44,321 nt of DNA from Metabacillus mangrovi (GTDB taxonomy: Bacteria > Bacillota > Bacilli > Bacillales > Bacillaceae), in assembly GCF_009711125.1 (NCBI RefSeq), contig NZ_WMIB01000028.1:1-44321 (forward strand). Direction: 5' to 3'. The position numbers and the translations under genes were made by a program. The notes under the pieces were generated by a model. It was not told the DNA's origin. It did no database searches and saw nothing but the letters and a program-made list of their open reading frames with translations. Shown piece after piece: positions 37,137 through 44,321 of this stretch. Numbering within the stretch: the stretch's first letter is position 1; every line of letters begins with the position of its first letter.

Positions 37137-39221
37137 ATGTTCGTCACCTCCAGAGAAAAAGCCATCATTGAGCTGATCATAAAAACATCGGGCAAGCATA
37201 CAGCCCAGTCCGTTGCTGTCTACTTGAACGTCAGCATCCGGACGGTTCAGCGGGACTTAAAAAACATCGAGCAAATCCTAAAATCGTTTCAGCTGACTCT
37301 TGTTAAGACACACGATAAAGGCTTCTCCATCTCAGGCAAGAATGAAAACATCTTTAAGCTGATTCAGACGATGGCAAGCATTAAGCTCGTCGACTTATCA
37401 GCTGAAGAAAGAAAGCTGCTGATCCTGATCGGGCTTATGGAAGAAAAAGAAGCCATCAAGCTCGCTCCACTCGCCAATGATCTTGGCATCAGTGTAACGA
37501 CGCTTGTCACGTATCTGGACGAGCTTTCCGGCTGGCTGAACAGCTTTGGGATCGAACTTTCCCGTAAAAAAGGGGTAGGGGTCGAGCTCGTCGCCCGCGA
37601 AGATGCGAAGCGGAGAGCCCTCGCAAGCTTTATCCTGATGTCTTTTAACGATGAGCTCATCGAAATCCTCTTCCGGAGCAGCAAAAATCAATCCGAAAAA
37701 GTACTGCATTACTTTAAAACGGAGTATTTAAAAGAGGCTGACCGGCTGCTCAGCAAGAAAAACAAAGGCTCCATCAAGCTTGCAGACAGTGCGTACATGG
37801 CCCTCGCTGTCCATTTATGCATTACGATGCAGCGCCATGAGGACGGTTTTGCCATGACAGAAACCGGACTGGATCCGCAAATAAAGGGCTACGAAGAATA
37901 CGAGAACATGAAAGAGCTGAGCAAACAGCTTGAGGAGCGGCTCTCACTGACGCTGACTGAGGCGGAAATCCGCTTTCTCGCCGTCATATGGAGAGGATCA
38001 AACGTTCAGGCGGCAGGAGAAGTGTATTATGACAGTGTCGTCATCGGCCGTTCGATCAAACGGCTCATTCAAAGGGTATCCCAAAAGCTCAACATCGACC
38101 TGAATGCCGACTTTTCCCTGTTTCAGGGGCTGTTCGCCCATATGGAGCCTTCACTCTTCAGGATCAGGGAAGGACTGGCTTCCTTTAATCCGCTGACAGA
38201 TGATATTAAAAAGAAGTATCCGGTTTTGTTCATGGCGGTAACGGCGAGCCTCGAAAAGGAGTTCAGCGATATCCGCTTTCCGGAGGATGAGGCTGCTTAT
38301 ATCGTCCTTCATTTTGGATCAGCCCTTGAGCTGCGCAAAGAGGAGATTGCTATCCGTGCACTGGTCATTTGCCCGACCGGTATTGGCACCTCCAAAATGC
38401 TCGCAAGCCGGATGAAGAAGGAAATGCCGGAAATTTCGTCGATTGAAATTACGTCATTAAAGGAAATACAGGAAGTGAATACGGCTGATTTTGATCTAAT
38501 CGTCTCTACAGTAAGGCTTCCATTTTTCCAGCAGCAGTACGTGCTCGTCAATCCGCTGCTCAGTGAAGCAGATATTGAATCGATCCGGCATTTCCTCGGT
38601 GAGCAGATTGAAAGCTTTATGAAAAAGCAGCACTACGCAGAGCCGGCTCCGGGACCTGTCAGGCAGGAAACATCCATTCCGCAGAAACCGCTGGAAGATT
38701 TGCTTCAGGATATGGAAGATACACATCAAACCATTACGATGTTCCTGAAAAATCTTTCCGTAACCGACCGGAAAAATGAAGGCGGTCATAATCACCTGCT
38801 CTTGCAGATGGCAGCCGAATGTGAACAGGATGGGCTGCTTGAGCACGCGGGGGAAGCCGCAGAAAAACTGACCGAACGGGAAAGTCAGGCGGGACTTGGC
38901 ATCCCGGGAACGAGCATGGCCCTTTTCCATGCCAGGCACAGCGGGGTTAAAGAATTTATCTTTCGGGTTGCACATGTCGACAGGCCTTATACGCTGAAAG
39001 GAATGGACAGGGAGGACATGCAGGTAAGGAACATCCTGCTGCTCCTCGCTCCGGAAGATGTGCGCCCAAGACAGCTTGAAATAATCAGCCTGATCAGCAC
39101 AGCCATCGTAGAAAACAATGAAAACATGCTCATTTTTTCCTCATCAAACGAACAGATGATCCGCAGAAAACTCGAAGAAACATTCTACGCCTATTTGCAA
39201 AATAAACTCGTAAAGGAATGA
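37137..39221 (+). CDS. mtlR: PRD-containing mannitol operon activator MtlR
   Basis: The 694-residue protein has the typical order: N-terminal DeoR-like and winged helix-turn-helix domains (SVAVYLNVSIRTVQRDLKNI), two PTS regulation domains (PRD1 about 190-300, PRD2 about 310-410, with YIVLHFGSALE), an EIIB-like domain (LVICPTGIGTSKML) and an EIIA-like domain (TSMALFHARHSG). In Bacillus, phosphorylation of PRD2 by HPr and of the EIIB/EIIA-like domains by the mannitol PTS sets its activity. AAAGGAGG precedes the ATG. Its end overlaps the region where mtlD starts. Confidence 0.94.
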   Translation: MFVTSREKAIIELIIKTSGKHTAQSVAVYLNVSIRTVQRDLKNIEQILKSFQLTLVKTHDKGFSISGKNENIFKLIQTMASIKLVDLSAEERKLLILIGLMEEKEAIKLAPLANDLGISVTTLVTYLDELSGWLNSFGIELSRKKGVGVELVAREDAKRRALASFILMSFNDELIEILFRSSKNQSEKVLHYFKTEYLKEADRLLSKKNKGSIKLADSAYMALAVHLCITMQRHEDGFAMTETGLDPQIKGYEEYENMKELSKQLEERLSLTLTEAEIRFLAVIWRGSNVQAAGEVYYDSVVIGRSIKRLIQRVSQKLNIDLNADFSLFQGLFAHMEPSLFRIREGLASFNPLTDDIKKKYPVLFMAVTASLEKEFSDIRFPEDEAAYIVLHFGSALELRKEEIAIRALVICPTGIGTSKMLASRMKKEMPEISSIEITSLKEIQEVNTADFDLIVSTVRLPFFQQQYVLVNPLLSEADIESIRHFLGEQIESFMKKQHYAEPAPGPVRQETSIPQKPLEDLLQDMEDTHQTITMFLKNLSVTDRKNEGGHNHLLLQMAAECEQDGLLEHAGEAAEKLTERESQAGLGIPGTSMALFHARHSGVKEFIFRVAHVDRPYTLKGMDREDMQVRNILLLLAPEDVRPRQLEIISLISTAIVENNENMLIFSSSNEQMIRRKLEETFYAYLQNKLVKE

Positions 39222-39226
39222 TGAAG

Positions 39227-40369
39227 ATGAAAAGCAACGTTCATTTTGGAGCCGGAAACATCGGAAGAGGATTTATCGGAGCCTTGTTCTCCCAGTCAGG
39301 CTACCATGTCACCTTCGTAGACATTGCCGATGAGATCATTGATTTATTGAACAGCCAGAAAAGCTATAAAGTGAACACTGCTGCTGATCCTCAGGAAACA
39401 GCTGAAATCACCAGCGTGTCAGGCTTGAACAATTTGAAGCAGGAGCAGGAAGTCATTCAAGCAATCGGTGAGGCGGAATATGTGACCACAGCAATCGGCC
39501 CGGCGATCCTTCCGAGAATCGCTCCGCTTATCGCGAAGGGAATCTCCAAAAGAGTCCGTGAAAACGAAGCACCGCTATATGTGATCGCCTGTGAAAACCA
39601 GATCGGGGCGACCGATATCCTGAAAAAACATATTCTCGATCAGCTGGACGATGAGACAAAACCAATGCTCGAAGGAAAGGTGTTCTTCTTTAACTCAGCT
39701 GTCGACCGGATTGTACCGATTCAAAACAACAAGGGCTCCCTCGACGTACTCGTTGAAACGTACTATGAGTGGGTAGTGGAAACCGATCAGGAGATTCCGC
39801 ATGTAGAAGGGATGACCACCGTTCCCGACCTGGCACCATTCATCGAACGGAAGCTCTTTACGGTGAACACAGGACATGCCGTCACAGCGTACTTCGGCTG
39901 GCTTGCCGGCAAGGAAACGATTGACGAAGCACTAAACGATCCGGCCATCTATGAGCAAGTGAAAAACACCTTGAAGGAAACAGGCGCCTATCTCACCCAA
40001 ACATACGGACTGAATGAAGACGAGCACAATGCGTACATCGAGAAAATCATCAGCCGCTTCCAAAACCCATACCTGCATGACGGCGTGACACGGGTAGGCC
40101 GCTCCCCGATCCGCAAGCTTGGACCGGAAGACCGCCTCGTTAAACCGGCCAGAGAAGCAAGCCGTCTCGGGCTGCCGGTCGAAAACCTGGCAAAAGCCAT
40201 CGCCGCTGCGCTGCTGTTCAATGTAAAGGAAGATCCGGAATCAGAAGAACTGCAGGGGATGATCCAAGAGCAAGGCTTAAGCCGCGTGCTTTCCGAAGTC
40301 AGCAAACTCGACCAGGGAAGTGAACTAACAGCGGAAATCACCGCTCAGTATGAGCAGATGAAGAAATAA
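39227..40369 (+). CDS. mtlD: Mannitol-1-phosphate 5-dehydrogenase
   Basis: It oxidises mannitol-1-phosphate to fructose-6-phosphate with NAD. The protein has about 380 residues, begins with the dinucleotide-binding HFGAGNIGRGFIG and keeps the polyol dehydrogenase lysine region in FTVNTGHAVTAYFGW. Three ATG codons are possible (39218, 39221, 39227). The last has AAAGGA at suitable spacing and is preferred; the first touches the ribosome site. The gene is translationally close-coupled to mtlR and ends at a strong terminator. Confidence 0.95.
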   Translation: MKSNVHFGAGNIGRGFIGALFSQSGYHVTFVDIADEIIDLLNSQKSYKVNTAADPQETAEITSVSGLNNLKQEQEVIQAIGEAEYVTTAIGPAILPRIAPLIAKGISKRVRENEAPLYVIACENQIGATDILKKHILDQLDDETKPMLEGKVFFFNSAVDRIVPIQNNKGSLDVLVETYYEWVVETDQEIPHVEGMTTVPDLAPFIERKLFTVNTGHAVTAYFGWLAGKETIDEALNDPAIYEQVKNTLKETGAYLTQTYGLNEDEHNAYIEKIISRFQNPYLHDGVTRVGRSPIRKLGPEDRLVKPAREASRLGLPVENLAKAIAAALLFNVKEDPESEELQGMIQEQGLSRVLSEVSKLDQGSELTAEITAQYEQMKK

Positions 40370-40385
40370 CAAGTAAAAAAGTGAG

Positions 40386-40421
40386 AAACACCCCGGGAAC
40401 ACCATGTTCCCGGGGTGTTTT
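40386..40421 (+). terminator. Terminator of the mannitol operon
   Basis: AAACACCCCGGGAACA/TGTTCCCGGGGTGTTTT with a CCA loop, a very strong perfect hairpin. Confidence 0.95.
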
Positions 40422-40512
40422 GCATGTTTTTTGATCAATTTTTTCCGTATAGGCTGATCAGGCATGTGTTTTCAGGCAATTTTGGCGACTGATTTGGGGG
40501 AGCGGAGATTTT

Positions 40513-40603
40513 ATTTGCGAAAAACCAGAAGATATTTGCGGAAAAATTTTTTTGTTTGCGAAAATCAGCCGGATATTTGCGAAAAAAATTTAATTTGCGA
40601 AAC
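40513..40603 (+). repeat. Five phased TTTGCGAAA repeats
   Basis: ATTTGCGAAAA-type units begin at about 40513, 40534 (TTTGCGGAAAA), 40554, 40575 and 40593. Spacings of 21, 20, 21 and 18 bp place them on nearly the same face of the helix. The spacers differ (ACCAGAAG, TCAGCCGG and others). They lie between the mannitol terminator and the XRE promoter and encode nothing. Confidence 0.8.
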
Positions 40604-40651
40604 CCCTTAATGACAGTATTCAAATCTTCAGAAACTAACTAAAATGACAAC

Positions 40652-40683
40652 AATCATTTACATTTTGCCAATAATCGTTTACA
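40652..40683 (+). promoter_or_regulatory. Direct-repeat operator candidate before the XRE gene
   Basis: AATCATTTACA (40652-40662) and AATCGTTTACA (40673-40683) are 11-bp direct repeats, differing at one base, spaced 21 bp. They lie 31-62 bp before the XRE start codon, suggesting autoregulation. Confidence 0.6.
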
Positions 40684-40713
40684 ATCAAAAGGAATAAAAA
40701 GGGAGAAAATAAC

Positions 40714-40917
40714 ATGTTAAAAAATTCTGTAAGAGAGCTGCGTGCCCGGTGCAGGCTGACCCAGCAAGAGCTTGCCGAAAGAGCCGGAGTTTCCAGGCAG
40801 ACAGTCGGGCTGATTGAAAAAGGAGACTATGCACCATCGGTTGCCCTTGCATTAAAGTTAGCCGGAATATTCAAAGTGCCTGTAGAAGAAATCTTTTTCC
40901 TGGAAGGAGGAGAGTAA
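40714..40917 (+). CDS. Small XRE-family transcriptional regulator
   Basis: The 67-residue protein is a bare helix-turn-helix domain: VRELRARCRLTQQELAERAG, VSRQTVGLIEKGDYAPSVAL, ALKLAGIFKVPVEEIFFLE. This is the group whose genes precede small membrane-protein genes (DUF2178-like type). AAAGGGAGAAAAT precedes the ATG. It lies 3 bp before the next gene, forming an operon of three or more genes. Confidence 0.9.
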   Translation: MLKNSVRELRARCRLTQQELAERAGVSRQTVGLIEKGDYAPSVALALKLAGIFKVPVEEIFFLEGGE

Positions 40918-40920
40918 ACG

Positions 40921-41346
40921 ATGCTGAAAAAAATCTTTCAGTCCCCTTTGTTCAATGCCATGCTGATTGGGATGCTGGGGCTCATTATGATTGGCAATCA
41001 TTATCCTGAATGTGTTCCAGCATGGCTCGTACTTGATCCAATGGTACTTGGAATCCCCATCCTGATCCTGCTTGTATTCATTCCGTTCTATAACAAAAAA
41101 CATCCTGCTGACCGGATCAAGCCGACCTTGATGCCCATGGAGTTCAGGGAAGAAGATGAAGGACAGCAGTGGATCACATTCAAGGCAACCCGTAAGGTTT
41201 ACATCTTTTTTGCCTCCATCATTCCGGTAGCTATTGCAACAACGGCATATCTGAACCATCTTCCCTATCTGCCGGTGGTGCTGCTTGCGGCGATGGGTGT
41301 CACTCAGTACGTCATTTACTGGACGGAGCTGAGGAAGCATGCCTGA
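40921..41346 (+). CDS. Membrane protein linked to the XRE regulator
   Basis: The 141-residue protein shows four spans (LFNAMLIGMLGLIMIG, MVLGIPILILLVFIPFY, VYIFFASIIPVAIATTAYL, YLPVVLLAAMGVTQYVIYW) and a charged central loop. Family resemblance is limited to its layout next to a bare XRE regulator. GGAAGGAGGAG in the end of the XRE gene serves as its ribosome site. The stop overlaps the next gene. It may sense a membrane signal for the regulator, by analogy only. Confidence 0.7.
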   Translation: MLKKIFQSPLFNAMLIGMLGLIMIGNHYPECVPAWLVLDPMVLGIPILILLVFIPFYNKKHPADRIKPTLMPMEFREEDEGQQWITFKATRKVYIFFASIIPVAIATTAYLNHLPYLPVVLLAAMGVTQYVIYWTELRKHA

Positions 41347-42097
41347 CCGCCAGCTTCTGGTCTCTTTCTTACTCATTTGCCTGTTGCTTACCGGATTTTT
41401 TCTTTTTTTGCTATGGCAGCATAAAAAGGGAAAGATGACACAGCATCCCGTTAGGACCATCCTTGTGAAGGAATGCAAAATCTTATACTATGCCTTTTTC
41501 CGATGGAAGTGGAAGGAGAGAGGCGAGCAAATCCCCCTTCATAAAAATTCAGCATACTTCTTTCTTTTCCTCGCACTGCTGCATGAACAGATAATTGAGA
41601 TGATTATCTTCCATATTTATTTAAAGTCTGAAGAGCCTTCGATTGCCAACATCTTTACTGCGCTTCATCTATACAGCATTCTTTACTTAATCGGAGACTA
41701 CAACTGGGTCAGGAACAGTCCCATTCGAGTGGAGGGAGAACGGATTGAAATGAAGATCGGTGCGAGAAGAGAGCTTGTCTTCTGCACTGATGATATTGAG
41801 CGGATTCAAAAGACTTCTATCCGCTACGGTAAGAACGGAGGGATGATTCATGAAAAGCATGTATTCCATGCTACCGCCTTTCCGAGGGTATTGACTCATA
41901 TTTTTGGAATCAGCGCCGAGGTGAAATATGAAATCATCTTTAAGGAACCGCTTTTCGCGGCTGGATACTTCGGCACAAAAAAACAGGTAAAAAAAGCATT
42001 TCTGTATTTAGAGCAATCCGAAAATCTTGCCGAGTTTTTAATGCAGAGAACAAAACACCCAGAGAATAAACCCCTCCCATCTTCCGCATCCTATTGA
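41339..42097 (+). CDS. Membrane protein with a PH-like C-terminal domain, uncharacterised
   Basis: The 252-residue protein has about three spans in its first half (LLVSFLLICLLLTGFFLFLLW, YFFLFLALLHEQIIEMIIFHIYL in parts, and ALHLYSILYLIGDY). A cytosolic half begins SPIRVEGERIEMKIGARREL, which has the strand pattern of bacterial PH-like domains. It overlaps the preceding gene by 8 bp. No named family is recognised. It is followed by the NhaC-type gene 26 bp downstream. Confidence 0.65.
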   Translation: MPDRQLLVSFLLICLLLTGFFLFLLWQHKKGKMTQHPVRTILVKECKILYYAFFRWKWKERGEQIPLHKNSAYFFLFLALLHEQIIEMIIFHIYLKSEEPSIANIFTALHLYSILYLIGDYNWVRNSPIRVEGERIEMKIGARRELVFCTDDIERIQKTSIRYGKNGGMIHEKHVFHATAFPRVLTHIFGISAEVKYEIIFKEPLFAAGYFGTKKQVKKAFLYLEQSENLAEFLMQRTKHPENKPLPSSASY

Positions 42098-42123
42098 AGA
42101 CCTTCATCAGATAGGGTGAGACG

Positions 42124-43539
42124 ATGCAAAACGACTGGTTTTCTATTATCCCTTTTTTAATTGCCATCCCGATTGCCGTTAAAACGAAGCAGGTGCTGCC
42201 CGGCTTGTTTGCAGGCCTTCTCGCAGGTGCTTATTTATTGGAGCCTTCCTTCGCTGGAGGGTTAACGAAAATGATTGATCTTCTCGTGAAAGGCATTATT
42301 GATCCGGGCAATATTAAAATCTTCATGTTCCTCTATGCTTTTACAGGCCTGATTGGCATGATCAAGATTGCCGGCGGCATCAGAGGGTTCGTGGAAGCGG
42401 CATCAGCCAGGATTCAATCGAGAAAAGAAGCGCTCTTCCTCACATACATATCAACGCTTGGTACATTTGCTGCCCCAAGCTTCCGCTTCGTCACCATTGC
42501 GCCAATCATGCGTGCACTTTTGAAAAAAGTGAAAATGTCTACGCAGGAGCTCGGGTTTGTCATCGAAACGACAGCCACTCCTATCATTGTTCTCATTCCA
42601 ATCGCTACAGCATTCGTCGGGTATATGACGTCTCTAGTTGACCTGGCGCTGGAAAACGAAAACATAAAAGAGGATGCCTATCAGCTGTTTCTGCAGAGCA
42701 TCCCATTTAACTTCTTCTCTTATGTCCTCATCCTTGTCGGCATTTATTTCAGTTTTTTCCATCACTCCAAATCAACCGAGGAAAGCGACCCGGACAAGGT
42801 TGGTGAAAAAGAGCAGGAGGAAGAGGACTGGCATACGTGTGATCCGTCAGTCGGGAAAGACCTGCCGGAAAAACCGTGGAACCTGTTCGTCCCGCTCATT
42901 CTCGTTGTCGGCCTGACGTTCCTCTTCACATGGTGGGACGGCCATCAGAAGACAGCGGGATTTTTTGCAGCCTTCATCAAGGCAGATGTGATGACGGCAA
43001 TGCTGACCGCTCTGCTTGTCGCACTCATTCTCACGTTTCTGTTCTTCCGCTTTCAAAAAATGAAAACCGGCGAGCTGCTAAACAGCTTTATCCTTGGAGG
43101 AAATGATCTCATGTCGGTCATTATCCTGCTTGCCTTTGTATGGGGGCTGTCCTCTGCCAGTGAAGAACTCGGCTTCTCCCGATTTATCACGAGCCACTCG
43201 CAATGGATTCCCGGAAACCTGCTCGTGCCAATCCTGTTTGTCTTTGGGGCCGCCGTATCCTATTTTATCGGTTCCGCCTGGGGAACATGGGGCATCCTCA
43301 TGCCGCTCGGCGTTTCCATCGCCATCGCATCCGACCTGTCCCTCCCGCTCGTGATTGGAGCCGTATTCGCCAGCGGAACGTTCGGCGCCTTCGCCTCTCC
43401 GCTCAGCGATGACACGAACACAATTGCGCGGATCCTGAATCTCTCGGTAATTAAATATGCCCGTTTCAAGCTGAAGCCGGCACTGATTGCAGCGGGGATC
43501 ACAGTGGTTCTGTATACGGCGGCTGCGTTCTTTTTGTAG
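42124..43539 (+). CDS. NhaC-family Na+/H+ antiporter (malate/lactate antiporter-like)
   Basis: The 471-residue protein has about eleven to twelve spans and the NhaC motifs: VLPGLFAGLLAGAYL near the N-terminus, TYISTLGTFAAPSFRFVTIA, and in the second half FIGSAWGTWGILMPLG with ASGTFGAFASPLSDDTNTIA. A Glu/Asp-rich loop (residues about 217-245) separates the halves. It would exchange Na+ or organic anions with protons. A weak GGGTGAG site precedes the ATG. It may be co-transcribed with the XRE/membrane genes, but a separate promoter cannot be excluded. Confidence 0.9.
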   Translation: MQNDWFSIIPFLIAIPIAVKTKQVLPGLFAGLLAGAYLLEPSFAGGLTKMIDLLVKGIIDPGNIKIFMFLYAFTGLIGMIKIAGGIRGFVEAASARIQSRKEALFLTYISTLGTFAAPSFRFVTIAPIMRALLKKVKMSTQELGFVIETTATPIIVLIPIATAFVGYMTSLVDLALENENIKEDAYQLFLQSIPFNFFSYVLILVGIYFSFFHHSKSTEESDPDKVGEKEQEEEDWHTCDPSVGKDLPEKPWNLFVPLILVVGLTFLFTWWDGHQKTAGFFAAFIKADVMTAMLTALLVALILTFLFFRFQKMKTGELLNSFILGGNDLMSVIILLAFVWGLSSASEELGFSRFITSHSQWIPGNLLVPILFVFGAAVSYFIGSAWGTWGILMPLGVSIAIASDLSLPLVIGAVFASGTFGAFASPLSDDTNTIARILNLSVIKYARFKLKPALIAAGITVVLYTAAAFFL

Positions 43540-43576
43540 GGAGGAGCGGCGTTGGATGGTCAGAACCAGGGGGGTG

Positions 43577-43830
43577 CTCTGACCCCACATTCGCTAAAGC
43601 ACTAAACCTCCGTCCCCGTCATGGATAAGTGCCGGCTGGATAAGGGTTTGGAGCGTGGAAGCTTGTTCCCCCGCTCCTTTAAAGCAAGTGGGGTCAGTGC
43701 AGAACTCTGACCCCACATTCGCTAAAGCACTAAACCTCCGTCCCCGGTATGCACAAGTGCTGGCGGGACAAAGGGTTGGAGCACAGAAGCTTGTTCCCCC
43801 ATTCCTTTAAGGCAGGTGGGGTCAGAGCAC
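43577..43830. repeat. Two tandem copies of a 128-bp repeat
   Basis: Copy 1 starts at 43577 and copy 2 at 43705; the first 42 bp are identical (CTCTGACCCCACATTCGCTA, AAGCACTAAACC and so on). Each copy ends with CTTTAA(A/G)GCA(A/G)GTGGGGTCAG, the inverse of its beginning, so each unit is itself a loose palindrome. The start of the unit matches the complement of 6865-6895. The whole gap 43540-43934 holds these repeats and no gene. Confidence 0.85.
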
Positions 43831-43934
43831 AAAGGTATCCAGTCTGCCCCAATTCAGAAAATGATGCGCTGCTGAAGAAGGAATCCGGCAGTTCCGCTAG
43901 AATTTTAACGGCATAACGAAAAGGAGTGAGTGCG

Positions 43935-44116
43935 ATGCAAAACCAGACCATCACCCCGTTTTTTATGTTTTCCGGACAGGCGGAAGAAGCGATGAAGTTT
44001 TACACAGCTGTTTCAAGGGATTGGGCATCCAGAGCATCTTCCGCAATGAGGATGGAACCGTGCAGTATGCGGTTTTCGAGCTGAAGGGACAAACCTTTAT
44101 CATCTCCGGCGAGAAG
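43935..44116 (+). pseudogene. VOC/PhnB-like gene, frameshifted and truncated
   Basis: AAAGGAGTGAG precedes the ATG at 43935, and the frame starts MQNQTITPFFMFSGQAEEAM, KFYT, the usual N-terminus of PhnB-like VOC proteins. A one-base deletion near 44005 shifts the frame. The next frame continues with SCFKGLGIQSIFRNEDGTVQ and YAVFELKGQTFIISGE, again typical. Homology then ends where the IS200/IS605-type end begins. About half of a normal 130-150 residue protein is left. Confidence 0.85.
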
Positions 44117-44321
44117 ACCTCAACTTCTTGCGAAGTGTAAAGTGGGGGGATGAATCGCTTTTCACTTGAATGAAAGAACATCAGTTCCCTATAATAGATA
44201 TAGGAGGTGAAAACGTTTGAAAACGCACAAAGCCTACAAATTCCGAATCTACCCAAACAAAGAACAGGAAATTCTCATCAACAAAACAATCGGCTGCTCG
44301 CGGTTTGTGTTCAATCATTTC
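44117..44321 (+). mobile_element. Left end of an IS200/IS605-type element (cut by window edge)
   Basis: Family-like VOC sequence stops near 44116. A small hairpin ACTTC-TTGC-GAAGT (44123-44136) follows, then a second imperfect hairpin AAGTGTAAAG/CTTTTCACTT (44133-44142 with 44158-44167). Both lie upstream of a tnpB start. Subterminal hairpins rather than inverted repeats are expected for this family. The exact boundary, right end and any tnpA are not visible. Confidence 0.65.
44217..44321 (+). CDS. tnpB: TnpB-family RNA-guided nuclease (N-terminus only)
   Basis: Thirty-five codons from a TTG at 44217, preceded by AGGAGGTGAAAACG, read KTHKAYKFRIYPNKEQEILI and then NKTIGCSRFVFNHF. This is the conserved beginning of IS605 OrfB/TnpB proteins (K-x-R-x-YP-x-x-x-Q, C/S-R-F-V-F/Y-N). 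The catalytic RuvC and zinc-finger parts lie outside the window, so activity cannot be judged. A promoter-like TATAAT lies about 25 bp before the ribosome site. Confidence 0.88.
   Translation, partial: MKTHKAYKFRIYPNKEQEILINKTIGCSRFVFNHF

Overview
The window looks like a chromosome segment of a Gram-positive Bacillaceae bacterium. It has the conserved order rocF - sigW - rsiW - cdaA - cdaR - glmM - glmS with a glmS ribozyme in the glmS leader, typical Bacillus-type Shine-Dalgarno sites, SigW- and SigB-type promoters, a purine riboswitch, and a catabolite-repressed mannitol operon. The species cannot be named from sequence reading alone.

Layout. 1-270: three tRNA genes (Leu, cut by the window edge; Gly; Ala). 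457-9305: arginase, the SigW/RsiW envelope-stress pair, c-di-AMP synthesis (CdaA/CdaR) and the amino-sugar enzymes GlmM and GlmS, i.e. envelope precursor supply and envelope signalling. 9330-11643: a 2.3-kb AT-rich insert, 24 bp after the glmS stop codon, with TGT...ACA ends, four contiguous 20-bp repeats at the glmS-proximal end and three dispersed inverted copies at the far end. This is the architecture and site of a Tn7-family element, but no transposition gene is present. 11644-13200: small membrane proteins, decayed genes and a YozG/DUF2975 pair. 13339-15294: a compact gas-vesicle-type cluster (gvpO, gvpF/L, gvpG, gvpU and a GvpA-like structural gene) without the other canonical gvp genes. 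15427-17899: an M20 carbamoylase/allantoate-type amidohydrolase with an unassigned transporter. 18252-24046: LysR-MFS-lipoprotein genes, then a LytTR regulator carrying a dead ABC-ATPase-like domain next to an ABC exporter. A frameshifted 100-bp relic of that exporter's permease lies at 18252.

24074-32740: a 190-bp palindromic repeat, DUF6440, SGNH hydrolase/TetR, DUF454, GNAT, a riboswitch-controlled adenine deaminase, an FHA-winged-helix regulator beside a class D beta-lactamase, a YpzG-like small protein, and a SigB-type unit encoding YflT and a very acidic GvpT/YtxH-like protein. 32959-34431: a complete IS1595-family insertion sequence with exact 8-bp target duplications and a small passenger membrane gene, inserted at the stop codon of a cupin gene. 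35065-40421: mannitol operon mtlA (EIICBA fusion) - mtlR - mtlD. 40513-43539: helically phased short repeats, an XRE regulator with two membrane proteins, and an NhaC-type antiporter. 43577-44321: tandem repeats, a VOC gene broken by a frameshift and by the left end of an IS200/IS605-type element with the start of tnpB.

The best candidates for new biology are the transposase-less Tn7-type insert downstream of glmS, the reduced gas vesicle cluster with a possible remote GvpT partner, and the ABC-like/LytTR fusion regulator. Family names come from recognising motifs and gene order, not from a database search.
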